Shown here piece by piece: positions 1-8,502 of a stretch of 64,000 nucleotides of DNA. The DNA lies in contig NZ_VULZ01000013.1 in the NCBI RefSeq assembly GCF_009696445.1, positions 38,937-102,936 of the forward strand, in the 5' to 3' direction. The position numbers and the translations under genes were made by a program. Within the stretch, counting starts at the first letter, position 1. The number at the start of each line of letters is the position of its first letter. The notes beneath the pieces were generated by a model, which was not told where the DNA came from, searched no databases, and saw only the letters and a program-made list of their open reading frames with translations. The DNA comes from Porcincola intestinalis. Lineage in GTDB: Bacteria; Bacillota; Clostridia; Lachnospirales; Lachnospiraceae.

Positions 1-69
1 GGAGGGATTTGCTCCGCCGGACTTTCACCGGCTGTCATCGAAACAACAGAAGAAAGGGTTTGTGTTTTT

Positions 70-1320
70 ATGTTTTATAAAACGTATCTCATCAAGTATG
101 GTGAAATCGGCGTAAAGGGGAAGAACCGCGCTTCGTTTGAGGAGGCACTGGTCAGTCAGGTCAGGGCGGCATTAAGCAGGATCGGCGAGCACTTCCACGT
201 TTGGAAAGAGCAGGGCCGGATCATCGTGGATGTTCTCGGGGATGAAAAGGAGACAGACGCTGACGAAATAATCCGGGAGCTTCAGACTGTCTTTGGAATT
301 GTCGGGATCTGTCCGGTTGTAAAAGCACCTCTGGGGACGCCGGAGGAGATTGCACCACATGTTGTCTCCTTTCTTTCGGAGCTGTATCACCTGAAGATGG
401 ATGAACGCTGGCGCGAAAAGCACGGCGAACAGCTGGACGGATCGGCGGAGGGACTTTCGTTCAAGGTTCACTGCAGAAGGGCCAACAAGCAGTATCCGGT
501 TGCCTCAATGGATGTCAACGCCTATCTTGGGGAAAAGATTCTTGATGCATTTCCGGGACAGATTCGTGTTGATGTACATGACCCGAAGGTGATGGTGTAT
601 GTTGAGCTTCGCGATGAGGTCTATATCTATTCGCAGGTACTTCCGGGCCCGGGCGGCATGCCGCTTGGAACCAATGGCTCTGCGATGCTTTGTCTTTCCG
701 GCGGAATCGATTCTCCTGTCGCGGGCTGGATGATCTCGAAGAGAGGCGTCACACTCGACGCAACTTATTTCCATGCGCCGCCGTATACCAGTGAACGCGC
801 TAAGCAGAAGGTGGTGGATCTCGCGAGGATTATATCCAGATACACAGGACCGATCAGGCTTCATGTCGTCAATTTTACGGATATTCAGCTGGCGATCTAT
901 GAAAAGTGTCCGCATGATGAGCTGACCATCATCATGAGAAGATACATGATGAGAATCGCAGAACATTTTGCCAAGGAGGATGGCTGTCAGGCACTGATTA
1001 CAGGGGAAAGCCTCGGGCAGGTCGCAAGTCAGACAATGCAGAGTCTTGTCTGCACTGATGACGTCTGCAGCATGCCGGTCTTCCGTCCATTGATCGGGTT
1101 TGACAAGCAGGATATCATCGATCTTTCACTGAAGATCGGCACGTATGAGACCTCAATTGAGCCATATGAGGATTGCTGCACAATTTTTGTGGCAAAGCAT
1201 CCTGTTACGAAACCGAGGCTGGATGTCATAAAGCGCTCGGAAATGAAGCTGGCGGATGGAATCGGCGAGCTGATGAAAAAGGCTTTGGAGACGGCAGAAG
1301 TGATCGAAGTGAAAGCATGA
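70..1320 (+). CDS. thiI: tRNA 4-thiouridine synthase ThiI (short form)
   Basis: Uses sulfur relayed from a cysteine desulfurase to thiolate uridine 8 of tRNA, and in some species feeds thiamine thiazole synthesis. The 416-residue protein has the family N-terminus (YLIKYGEIGVKGKNR), a THUMP RNA-binding domain over roughly residues 60-165, and the adenylating PP-loop SGGIDSPVAGW near residue 210. It ends soon after the PP-loop ATPase domain, so it lacks the C-terminal rhodanese domain of E. coli ThiI, as is usual in Bacillota. An AGAAAGG sequence lies about 12 nt before the ATG. No cysteine desulfurase is visible in the 69 bases upstream; a partner may lie left of the window. The identification is secure. 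Confidence 0.96.
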   Translation: MFYKTYLIKYGEIGVKGKNRASFEEALVSQVRAALSRIGEHFHVWKEQGRIIVDVLGDEKETDADEIIRELQTVFGIVGICPVVKAPLGTPEEIAPHVVSFLSELYHLKMDERWREKHGEQLDGSAEGLSFKVHCRRANKQYPVASMDVNAYLGEKILDAFPGQIRVDVHDPKVMVYVELRDEVYIYSQVLPGPGGMPLGTNGSAMLCLSGGIDSPVAGWMISKRGVTLDATYFHAPPYTSERAKQKVVDLARIISRYTGPIRLHVVNFTDIQLAIYEKCPHDELTIIMRRYMMRIAEHFAKEDGCQALITGESLGQVASQTMQSLVCTDDVCSMPVFRPLIGFDKQDIIDLSLKIGTYETSIEPYEDCCTIFVAKHPVTKPRLDVIKRSEMKLADGIGELMKKALETAEVIEVKA

Positions 1321-1367
1321 TGCCCAGAACTGAGGCCGGAGAAAAGTCTGAAAGGCAAGGATGAAGT

Positions 1368-1394
1368 GAAAAAGCCTCTGCATCTGCAGAGGCT
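1368..1394 (-). terminator. Rho-independent terminator for the HPr-like gene
   Basis: A 9-bp perfect stem (1373-1381 with 1386-1394) with a 4-nt loop is followed on the - strand by TTTTT (1372-1368). On the + strand it is followed by GCGAAAA, so it suits the - strand gene much better than thiI. Confidence 0.8.
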
Positions 1395-1439
1395 GCGAAA
1401 ACGGAATGAGATGATCGGAAGTGAGAGAAGCCGGTATCC

Positions 1440-1673
1440 TCACTGAACCATGTACGGTTTCAATACTTCGAGGATGTTGTCGAGATTGTCCTCGGCATGA
1501 ATGCTGAGATCGATTGGCTTTGAGAGATCAAGGCTGAAGATACCCATGATCGATTTGGCATCGATGACATATCTGCCGGAGACCAGATCAAAGTCGTTAT
1601 CGAACTTTGTAATATCATTCACAAAAGACTTGACTTTATCAATCGAATTCAGAGAGATCTTTACTGTTTTCAT
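1440..1673 (-). CDS. HPr-like protein lacking the phosphorylatable histidine
   Basis: A 77-residue protein that aligns along its length with the PTS phosphocarrier HPr. It keeps the regulatory serine region (KSIMGIFSL, matching the Ser46 loop KSIMGVMSL), and the flanking strands match. The active-site loop that normally reads GIHARPAT is replaced by a shorter SIDKVKSFV-like stretch, so the His15 and Arg17 equivalents are absent and about three residues are missing. It therefore cannot act as an ordinary EI-to-EII phosphate relay. A Crh-like regulatory role is possible but is inference. The ATG at 1673 is chosen because GGGAGG (1684-1689) precedes it; an upstream TTG in frame overlaps that ribosome-binding site. 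Confidence 0.8.
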   Translation of the reverse strand: MKTVKISLNSIDKVKSFVNDITKFDNDFDLVSGRYVIDAKSIMGIFSLDLSKPIDLSIHAEDNLDNILEVLKPYMVQ

Positions 1674-1797
1674 AATTCTGTATCCTCCCAATAAGCAATA
1701 AGCCTTCTATTCTGAAGGCATTGAATCTGACCATGTGGAATACAGAAGTAGTCTATCGTTTCCAAAATCAAAAGTCAATACAATAGGGACCGGGTAT

Positions 1798-3300
1798 ATG
1801 AAACAATTTACAGGAAAAAGAGCAGCCCTCCATAATCTGGGGTGCAAGGTCAATGCATATGAGACAGATTCAATGGCAGCGTTGCTGAAGCAAGCGGGGT
1901 TTGAAATTGTGCCGTTCTCCGAGCCGGCAGATGTCTATGTGATCAATACATGCTCTGTCACCAACATTGCAGACCGAAAGAGCCGGCAGATGATTCACCG
2001 GGCAAGAAAAATGAATCCCGGGGCAGTTGTGATTGCAGCAGGCTGTTATGTACAGACTGCAATTGATAAAACAGGTCTTCAGATTGATGCGGATATCATT
2101 CTCGGAACGGGACGGAAGCAGGAGATTGTTCATGAAATCGAACGATTTGAAGAGCGAAGGGAAACTGAGTCCCATGAGGAGGTACAGGAGAGGCTGCCCG
2201 AAACGGGGAAGCAGTGCAGGGCGGATCTGTCCGTTCAATCGGTGGTGGATGTTGCAGACCTGAGGAAGCTGGAAAAACCGGAGAAGATGGTGCTGCCAAA
2301 GGTGGAGGGACATACACGCGCATATATAAAGGTTCAGGATGGCTGTGATATGTATTGCAGCTATTGCATTATTCCATATGCCCGCGGACATGTCCGGTCC
2401 AGAAAAATGGAAGATATTGTCCAGGAGCTGACGCACCTGGCAGAGGAGGGGACCAGCGAGGTTGTTCTGACCGGCATCCATCTTTCTTCCTACGGAGTAG
2501 ACTTTCCGGAATCCGACGGGAGTACCTGGCAGGAACGGTCCAGGCTGATCGAGCTGGTTGAGCGGGTTGCCGGAATTGCCGGGATTGAGAGGATACGGCT
2601 GGGGTCGCTCGAACCCACAATCATTACGGAGGAGACGGCAGCGCGGCTGTCGCAAATCGGAAAACTTTGTCCGCATTTTCATCTCTCACTGCAGAGTGGA
2701 TCGGACACTGTTCTGAATCGTATGAACCGGCACTATACAACAAAGGAATACAGCCGCTGTGTGTCCATCCTGAGAAAGTGCTTCGACAAGCCTGCATTGA
2801 CGACAGATATCATCGTTGGCTTCCCACAGGAAACAGAGCAGGAATTCCTGGAGACGGTCGAATATCTCCGGGAGATTCAGCTCTATGAGACGCATGTTTT
2901 CCGCTATTCACGAAGAGCAGGGACACGGGCAGACCGCATGGAAGGGCAGATACCGGAGGTGGTTAAAGCCCGGAGGGCACAGGTGCTTGAGAACCTGAAC
3001 AGGAAGAATCAGATTTCATTTATCGCTGGAAAGAATGGTGCAAGGGCGGAGGTTCTCGTAGAAGAACGCTATGATGCAAGCGTACCGAATGCGGCGCAGC
3101 AGGACATGAAGCTGTCACAGGGAATGGAGACAGCCGTGAAGCTGATTCCGGCCCAGGAGAGCTCAGCTGACGGGAACATTGTCTGGTATGCGGGGTATAC
3201 AAAGGATTACATCCGGGTTGCGGTTCCGTCCGCAACCGATATCCGGGGCAGGATTATCCGGGGAAGTCTTGCTGTTGAAAGTTCAGCATCGTTAGTATAG
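1798..3300 (+). CDS. mtaB: tRNA t6A37 methylthiotransferase MtaB
   Basis: Radical-SAM enzyme that converts t6A to ms2t6A at position 37 of ANN-decoding tRNAs. The 500-residue protein has the UPF0004 N-terminal domain with three cluster cysteines (LGCKVNAYE, NTCSVTN, GCYVQTA). The radical-SAM motif CDMYCSYC (CxxxCxxC) lies near residue 182, and a TRAM-like tail follows (YIRVAVPSATDIRGRIIRG). LGCKVNAYE is typical of MtaB rather than MiaB or RimO. The ATG at 1798 is preferred over an in-frame upstream start because the family N-terminus begins at MKQFTGKRAALHNLGCK. Its substrate t6A would be made by the tsa genes at 58.9-62.5 kb. Confidence 0.95.
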   Translation: MKQFTGKRAALHNLGCKVNAYETDSMAALLKQAGFEIVPFSEPADVYVINTCSVTNIADRKSRQMIHRARKMNPGAVVIAAGCYVQTAIDKTGLQIDADIILGTGRKQEIVHEIERFEERRETESHEEVQERLPETGKQCRADLSVQSVVDVADLRKLEKPEKMVLPKVEGHTRAYIKVQDGCDMYCSYCIIPYARGHVRSRKMEDIVQELTHLAEEGTSEVVLTGIHLSSYGVDFPESDGSTWQERSRLIELVERVAGIAGIERIRLGSLEPTIITEETAARLSQIGKLCPHFHLSLQSGSDTVLNRMNRHYTTKEYSRCVSILRKCFDKPALTTDIIVGFPQETEQEFLETVEYLREIQLYETHVFRYSRRAGTRADRMEGQIPEVVKARRAQVLENLNRKNQISFIAGKNGARAEVLVEERYDASVPNAAQQDMKLSQGMETAVKLIPAQESSADGNIVWYAGYTKDYIRVAVPSATDIRGRIIRGSLAVESSASLV

Positions 3301-3303
3301 AAT
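3275..3303 (+). promoter_or_regulatory. Promoter for ireB-ruvX-DUF1292
   Basis: TTGAAA (3275-3280), a 17-bp spacer and TAGAAT (3298-3303) overlap the last codons of mtaB and lie 54 bp before ireB. Both hexamers are close to sigma-A consensus and the spacing is optimal. Confidence 0.6.
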
Positions 3304-3356
3304 AAGGTCAGCTTAGTATGATATCGGCACGCAGGGGCGTGCAAGGGCAGAAAGAT

Positions 3357-3629
3357 ATGGCAGATATTTACAGCACTCAGTACTTTAATGTTGACAATGA
3401 TCCCGAGTTGAAGGTCAAGAAGATCCTTGAGCTTGTGTACAATGCGATGACAGAGAAGGGGTATAATCCGGTCAATCAGATTGTCGGATATATCATTTCC
3501 GGAGATCCAACGTACATTACCAGCCATAAGAATGCCCGCAGCATGATCATGAAGGTGGAGCGTGATGAGATTGTGGAGGAACTGCTGAAGGAATATATCC
3601 GCAATCAGTCATGGAAGAGTGGTTCATGA
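3357..3629 (+). CDS. ireB: IreB family regulatory phosphoprotein (UPF0297)
   Basis: Small (90-residue) protein of the YrzL/IreB family. In Enterococcus faecalis IreB is phosphorylated on threonines by the PASTA kinase IreK and acts negatively on cephalosporin resistance. The family core is plain: YFNVDNDPELKVKKILELVYNAM, GYNPVNQIVGYIISGDPTYI and SHKNARSMI. The ATG at 3357 matches the family N-terminus (MADIYSTQYF); an earlier in-frame ATG at 3318 would add 13 residues without family support. The stop overlaps the ruvX start. The order ireB-ruvX-DUF1292 equals yrzL-yrrK-yrzB of Bacillus subtilis. Confidence 0.94.
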   Translation: MADIYSTQYFNVDNDPELKVKKILELVYNAMTEKGYNPVNQIVGYIISGDPTYITSHKNARSMIMKVERDEIVEELLKEYIRNQSWKSGS

Positions 3630-4144
3630 TGGCAGCGGCAGGGAGTGTCCGGGCACTGGGACTGGATTTTGGGGCAAAGACAGTGGGCGTTTCAGCCGCA
3701 GATGCGCTTGGCGTCACAGCCCAGGGGCTTGAGATTATTCGGAGGAAGAGTGAAAACAAGCTGCGCCAGACGCTTGCCAGGATCGATGAGCTGGCCAGGG
3801 AAAGAAGTGTGGAGGTCATTGTACTTGGCCTCCCGCGCACAATGGGCGGAAAGCTCTCCGAACGGACGTACCGGACACTGAAGTTCGGAGAGATGGTTCA
3901 AAAAAGGACAAATCTTCCTGTTGTATATTGGGACGAGCGGCTGACAACCGTCGCAGCGGATCGGACGATGCAGGCGACTGCGGTGGCAGAACAGGACCGG
4001 AAGACGTATGTGGATGAAATTGCAGCGATGCTGATCCTGCAGGGTTATCTTGATTGTGTACATCATTCCGGAAACGTTCCCGAAACAGATGCCGAGGCTC
4101 TGATTGCAGCATATGAGTCAGAACATTCCGGGACTGTGGCATAA
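3626..4144 (+). CDS. ruvX: Pre-16S rRNA nuclease / Holliday junction resolvase-like YqgF
   Basis: RNase H-fold nuclease of the YqgF/RuvX family, linked to 5' maturation of 16S rRNA and once proposed as a resolvase. Visible motifs are the first acidic strand LGLDFGAKTVGVS, the central VIVLGLPRTMGG, the DERLTT segment, and the C-terminal VDEIAAMLILQGYLD carrying the last catalytic aspartate. The start at 3626 gives an ATGA overlap with ireB and has GGAAGAG just upstream. An ATG at 3629 or 3611 is also possible. The 172-residue product is slightly longer than the usual 135-150 because of a C-terminal tail. Confidence 0.93.
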   Translation: MMAAAGSVRALGLDFGAKTVGVSAADALGVTAQGLEIIRRKSENKLRQTLARIDELARERSVEVIVLGLPRTMGGKLSERTYRTLKFGEMVQKRTNLPVVYWDERLTTVAADRTMQATAVAEQDRKTYVDEIAAMLILQGYLDCVHHSGNVPETDAEALIAAYESEHSGTVA

Positions 4145-4171
4145 GCGGGAGAGAAGGACAGGGTACGGAGC

Positions 4172-4429
4172 ATGGAAAAGATTTGTTTTACACCGCCTGA
4201 CGGGAGTGAGGCGGTCTGGTTTTATGTACTGGAGCAGACCAGAATCGGCGGGCACAACTATATTCTTGTGTCAGATTCCGAGGAAGGAGATGGGGAAGCC
4301 TACATCATGAAAGACATCTCAAAGGATGGGGACGAAGAGGCATCCTATGAGTTTGTTGACAGCGACCAGGAGCTTTCTGCTGTCTCAGGGGTTTTTTCGG
4401 AGATGCTGGAGGACACAGACCTGGTCTGA
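4172..4429 (+). CDS. DUF1292 domain protein (YrzB/UPF0473-like)
   Basis: An 85-residue, strongly acidic protein of the DUF1292 family, which has no assigned biochemical function. The segment GHNYILVSDSEEGDGEAYIMKD and the closing DSDQELSAVSGVFSEML are characteristic. It follows ruvX by 27 bp in the conserved yrzL-yrrK-yrzB order, so it is probably co-transcribed with ireB and ruvX. Confidence 0.88.
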   Translation: MEKICFTPPDGSEAVWFYVLEQTRIGGHNYILVSDSEEGDGEAYIMKDISKDGDEEASYEFVDSDQELSAVSGVFSEMLEDTDLV

Positions 4430-4503
4430 GTGGCAAAAGGTACTTTTGACGCTCATATCACAGTATTAAACAGTATTAACAAGAAAGGATTAAGGAGGAT
4501 TCA

Positions 4504-6171
4504 TTGGGACACACAACCAGTAAGTTAAAGGTAATTCCGCTCGGCGGCCTCGAGGCCATCGGCATGAATATTACCGCATTTGAGTATGAAGACAGCATCA
4601 TTGTCGTGGATTGCGGTCTCGCATTTCCGGAAGATGACATGTACGGCATTGATCTGTGTATACCGGATATCACCTATCTGCTCGACAATGCAGCAAAGGT
4701 GAAGGGCTTCGTGTTCACACATGGGCATGAAGATCACATCGGAGCACTCCCGTATATTCTGAAGCAGCTGAATGTTCCCATCTATGCGACAAAGCTCACG
4801 ATGGGGCTGATAGAGTTGAAGCTGACGGAGCACGATCTGATCAGGACGACAAAGCGGAAAGTTGTCCATCCAGGGCAGTCGATTAATCTTGGAAAGTTCC
4901 GGGTGGAGTTCATCAAGACCAACCATTCGATTCAGGACGCAGTGGCTCTTGCGATTACATGCCCGGCCGGGACAGTCATCCATACAGGAGATTTCAAGGT
5001 GGATTTCACACCGGTCTTTGGGGATGCGATAGATCTTCAGCGCTTAGGGGAGATCGGTAAAAAGGGCGTCCTCGCTCTTATGTGCGATTCGACCAACGCG
5101 GAACGGCCGGGCTATACGCCGTCTGAGAGCACGATTGGAAAAGCGTTCGATCAGATTTTTGGCGAGCATAAGAGACAGCGGCTGATCGTCGCTACTTTTG
5201 CATCCAATGTGGACAGGGTACAGCAGATCATCAATACCGCCAACAAGTACGGCAGGAAGGTTGTCATCGAGGGGCGGTCGATGGTGAATGTGATCTCTGT
5301 CGCGGAGGAGCTCGGGCGTATCACCATTCCTGAGAACACGCTGATCACGCTGGATGAGATGAAAAATTATCCGGATGACAGGATTGTTCTGATTACAACT
5401 GGGAGCCAGGGAGAGTCCATGGCGGCGCTTTCCAGGATGGCGGCAGGTCTGCATAAGAAAGTGCAGATTAAGGCCGGAGACCTGATTGTCTTCTCTTCTA
5501 ATCCGATCCCGGGCAATGAGAAGTCTGTCTCGAAGGTGATGAACGAGCTGTATGAGAAAGGCGCTGATGTGATCTTCCAGGATACGCATGTATCGGGGCA
5601 TCCATGTCAGGAGGAGATCAAGCTGATCTATTCGCTCGTCAGGCCGCAGTTTGCGATTCCGGTTCACGGGGAAGTCCGCCACAGGGTTGCGCAGGCGAAG
5701 GTTGCCCGGCTTCTCGGATATGATTCGAAGCACATCATCATGATGCACAGTGGCGATGTCCTGGAGCTTTCTGATAATCATGCAGCTATCGCAGGGCATG
5801 TCCAGAATGGCCCGATTCTCGTAGACGGGCTGGGCGTCGGTGATGTAGGCAATATTGTACTGAGAGACAGACAGCGGCTTGCGGAGGATGGCATCATCAT
5901 GGTGGTGATGACACTTGGCTCCAGGAGCCGGGAGATTCTGGCAGGCCCGGATATTGTTTCACGGGGATTTGTCTATGTGCGGGAGTCTGAGGAACTGATG
6001 GACGAGGCGCAGGAGGTTGTAGAGGACGCTGTGGAGAAGTGCCTGAGGGGGAAGTCTTCCGACTGGGGCAGGATCAAGACAGCGGTCCGGGATGACCTTG
6101 GAGATTTTATCTGGAAGCGGACAAAGCGCAATCCGATGATTCTTCCGATTATCGAGGAAGTCAGTGAGTGA
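4504..6171 (+). CDS. rnj: Ribonuclease J
   Basis: Metallo-beta-lactamase/beta-CASP ribonuclease with 5'-3' exonuclease and endonuclease activity in mRNA turnover and rRNA maturation. The zinc motif THGHEDHIGALP lies near residue 75. Further metal ligands are HTGDFKVDF and, after the beta-CASP domain, HVSGH and PVHGEVRH. The 555-residue length is normal. It starts with TTG at 4504 behind a strong AAGGAGG; no in-frame ATG fits. The 74-bp leader holds a tandem 10-bp repeat (4460-4479) but no convincing promoter. The stop codon overlaps the start of the next gene. Confidence 0.96.
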   Translation: MGHTTSKLKVIPLGGLEAIGMNITAFEYEDSIIVVDCGLAFPEDDMYGIDLCIPDITYLLDNAAKVKGFVFTHGHEDHIGALPYILKQLNVPIYATKLTMGLIELKLTEHDLIRTTKRKVVHPGQSINLGKFRVEFIKTNHSIQDAVALAITCPAGTVIHTGDFKVDFTPVFGDAIDLQRLGEIGKKGVLALMCDSTNAERPGYTPSESTIGKAFDQIFGEHKRQRLIVATFASNVDRVQQIINTANKYGRKVVIEGRSMVNVISVAEELGRITIPENTLITLDEMKNYPDDRIVLITTGSQGESMAALSRMAAGLHKKVQIKAGDLIVFSSNPIPGNEKSVSKVMNELYEKGADVIFQDTHVSGHPCQEEIKLIYSLVRPQFAIPVHGEVRHRVAQAKVARLLGYDSKHIIMMHSGDVLELSDNHAAIAGHVQNGPILVDGLGVGDVGNIVLRDRQRLAEDGIIMVVMTLGSRSREILAGPDIVSRGFVYVRESEELMDEAQEVVEDAVEKCLRGKSSDWGRIKTAVRDDLGDFIWKRTKRNPMILPIIEEVSE

Positions 6172-6527
6172 TGCAGTCAGACAAGGAAGTTCAGAAGTAT
6201 ACGGATGCGCTTCTTGGCGCCATTAAAGACAGTCAGGCGTATACGGACTATGCCGAGGCCCGGGAGGAGATTCTGAAGTATCCGGACAGAAAACAGAAGG
6301 CTGACCAGTTCCGCCGGGAAAACTATATTGCCAGGAATTATTCGGGGGATGAGGCTGCCGGAATGCGTGAGAAACTCTACCGGCAGCGGCAGCAGCTGCG
6401 TCTGGATCCGGTTGCGGATCGTTACCTGAATGCCGAGCTGGTCTTATGCAGGCTTCTGAAGAACAGCGCGCTTCAGATTCTGAATGTGGCGGAGCTCGAC
6501 CTGTCAGGGATGGACGATATTCTTTGA
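6171..6527 (+). CDS. YlbF/YmcA family protein
   Basis: A 118-residue helical protein of the YlbF/YmcA (Com_YlbF) family. Bacillus subtilis YlbF, with YmcA and YaaT, forms a complex that supports RNase Y-dependent processing, competence and biofilm formation. Segments such as AIKDSQAYTDYAEAREEILKYP and KADQFRRENY show the typical helices. The ATG at 6171 overlaps the rnj TGA (TGATG), which implies translational coupling; a GTG one codon earlier is an alternative start. Its position behind an RNase gene suggests a role in RNA decay, which is inference. Confidence 0.82.
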   Translation: MQSDKEVQKYTDALLGAIKDSQAYTDYAEAREEILKYPDRKQKADQFRRENYIARNYSGDEAAGMREKLYRQRQQLRLDPVADRYLNAELVLCRLLKNSALQILNVAELDLSGMDDIL

Positions 6528-6587
6528 ATCGTACGGAATGTGTGTTTTCAGGTTGAGCGATGAACGAATTATGATGGAGGTGGAAGC

Positions 6588-7247
6588 TTGCAGGAGCGGA
6601 TCTCTGCATATCTTCATTCTCTGAGCTGCGGCCAGGGAGCCTATCTTGACAGCATACGACAAAAGGCGGAGGCCGGAGGCGTTCCAATCATCAGAATTGA
6701 GATGGAGAGCTTTCTGGCCTCATTTCTTGAACTCGTGAAGCCTGTGTCGATCCTTGAAGCCGGTACAGCGGTGGGTTACTCTTCCATGTTGATGGCAAAG
6801 CTGACCGAGATGAGCGGAGCCCGGATTGATACGGTGGAAAAAGATGACAGTCGTTATCGCGAGGCATGTGCAAATATCAATGCTTCTCCATGGGAAAACA
6901 GGATTCATCCGATTCACGGGGATGTTCAGGACGTGTTCCATTCCCTTGTAAAGGAGGGGAAGAAGTACGATTTTATCTTCATGGATGCGGCGAAAGGGCA
7001 GTACATACGCTATCTGCCTGATGCAGCAGCGCTTCTTCGAACAGGAGGTGTTCTGGTATCCGACAATGTCCTGCAGGATATGACAATTCTGGACTCTCAT
7101 TTTGCGCTTGAGCGCAGGGAACGGACAATTCACAAAAGGATGCGGGATTATCTCTATGAGCTGACGCACCATCCCGGGCTGCTTACAACAGTTGTGCCCA
7201 TCGGGGATGGCGCGGCAGTGACGATCAGGAAAGAGGATTATGCATAA
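6588..7247 (+). CDS. trmR: tRNA 5-hydroxyuridine methyltransferase TrmR (YrrM-type O-methyltransferase)
   Basis: SAM-dependent O-methyltransferase of the catechol-OMT-like family. The SAM loop LEAGTAVGYSSMLMAK, the acidic VEKDDSRY, the metal-binding FIFMDAAKGQY and the VLVSDNVLQD segment are present. In Bacillus subtilis TrmR (YrrM) methylates 5-hydroxyuridine at tRNA position 34 to 5-methoxyuridine, and its gene sits beside U32-family genes yrrN/yrrO. The same adjacency here supports that assignment over a generic small-molecule OMT. The start is TTG at 6588 preceded by GGAGGTGG. It overlaps the next gene by 8 nt. Confidence 0.85.
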   Translation: MQERISAYLHSLSCGQGAYLDSIRQKAEAGGVPIIRIEMESFLASFLELVKPVSILEAGTAVGYSSMLMAKLTEMSGARIDTVEKDDSRYREACANINASPWENRIHPIHGDVQDVFHSLVKEGKKYDFIFMDAAKGQYIRYLPDAAALLRTGGVLVSDNVLQDMTILDSHFALERRERTIHKRMRDYLYELTHHPGLLTTVVPIGDGAAVTIRKEDYA

Positions 7248-8502
7248 TGAGAAGAATATGCCGGAACTGCTCGTTCCGGCATCGAGTCTTGAAGTTCTGA
7301 AAATTGCGGTTATCTATGGAGCTGATGCTGTCTATATCGGTGGGGAAGCGTTCTCACTCCGTGCAAAGGCACATAACTTCTCAGACGCGGAGATGAGAGA
7401 AGGTATCCGCTTCGCCCACGAGCGAGGTGTGAAGGTCTATGTGACGGTGAATATCATTGCGCACAACGAAGACCTTCAGACACTGGATCCTTACCTCCTG
7501 GAGCTGCAGGATATAAAGCCTGATGCGCTGTTGGTTGCGGACCCCGGTGTATTTATGAGATGCAGGAAGCTATGTCCTCAGATTCCGATCCATATTTCCA
7601 CTCAGGCGAATAATGTGAACTGGGAGACGTTCCTATTCTGGCACAGCCTTGGCGCAGAACGTGTGGTCTGTGGAAGAGAATTGTCTTTGCAGGAAATTCA
7701 GGAGATTCGTGCACACATTCCGGACGACCTGGAAATTGAGGCATTTGTGCACGGCGCCATGTGTATCTCTTATTCCGGAAGGTGCCTGTTATCTAATTTT
7801 CTGGCGGGAAGGGACGCAAACAGAGGAGAGTGCTCCCACCCTTGCAGATGGAAGTACTCGATTGTGGAGGAGACACGACCGGGTCAGTACATGCCGGTAT
7901 ATGAGAATGAACGGGGAACCTTTATTTTCAATTCGAAGGATCTCTGCATGGTTGAGCATATTCCGGATATGATTCATGCCGGTATTGACAGTCTGAAGAT
8001 CGAAGGACGGATGAAGACAGCCCTTTATGTTGCGACGGTAGCACGTACTTACAGAAAGGCGCTGGATGACCTGAAGGCGGGCAGGGCTGTCTATGAGTCA
8101 AATATGGACTGGTATCGGGAAGAGATACGGGACTGTACATACCGGGACTTTACAACCGGGTTCTTTTACGGAAAACCGGGGACAGATGCTCAGGTGTATG
8201 GGAGCAATACCTATATTCGCAACTTCATATATCTGGGGTGGGTCAGAGAAATCCTGGAAATCGATCATAAACAATATGTTGTGATCGAGCAGAAAAACAA
8301 ATTTTCTGTCGGCGACAGAATTGAAATCATGAAACCGGATGGCAGGGATATCAGCGTGACGGTTGAGGAGATCCGGGATGAGGATATGATGGAAATGGAG
8401 AGTGCGCCTCACCCATTGCAGAAGCTGTATATCAGGCTGTCCGGGGACGCAGAGACATATGATATTCTGAGGACCCAGGAGAGTGATGGACTGCGGACAT
8501 GA
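7240..8502 (+). CDS. trhP: U32-family protein, tRNA uridine-34 hydroxylation protein TrhP-like
   Basis: Annotated as a peptidase U32 family member. Homologues YegQ/TrhP and YrrO act in prephenate-dependent hydroxylation of tRNA U34. Family features include the N-terminal barrel start PELLVPASSLEVLKIA, GADAVYIGG, and four conserved cysteines within AMCISYSGRC and GECSHPCRWKY, which probably bind an Fe-S cluster. LKIEGRMKTALYVATV follows. The 420-residue length matches YrrO (TrhP2). No separate short YrrN-type partner is seen in the window. GAGG lies 5 nt before the ATG, which overlaps trmR. The product would be the substrate for TrmR. Confidence 0.85.
   Translation: MHNEKNMPELLVPASSLEVLKIAVIYGADAVYIGGEAFSLRAKAHNFSDAEMREGIRFAHERGVKVYVTVNIIAHNEDLQTLDPYLLELQDIKPDALLVADPGVFMRCRKLCPQIPIHISTQANNVNWETFLFWHSLGAERVVCGRELSLQEIQEIRAHIPDDLEIEAFVHGAMCISYSGRCLLSNFLAGRDANRGECSHPCRWKYSIVEETRPGQYMPVYENERGTFIFNSKDLCMVEHIPDMIHAGIDSLKIEGRMKTALYVATVARTYRKALDDLKAGRAVYESNMDWYREEIRDCTYRDFTTGFFYGKPGTDAQVYGSNTYIRNFIYLGWVREILEIDHKQYVVIEQKNKFSVGDRIEIMKPDGRDISVTVEEIRDEDMMEMESAPHPLQKLYIRLSGDAETYDILRTQESDGLRT

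Noticed and set aside
1..69. C-terminal end of a cysteine desulfurase before thiI
   Set aside because: None of the three forward frames gives a desulfurase-like C-terminus. A 5-bp hairpin (16-32) is the only structure seen.
4460..4479. Tandem 10-bp repeat ACAGTATTAA before rnj
   Set aside because: It is only two copies in an AT-rich leader, with no known operator resemblance and no promoter-like arrangement. It is too weak to call a regulatory site.
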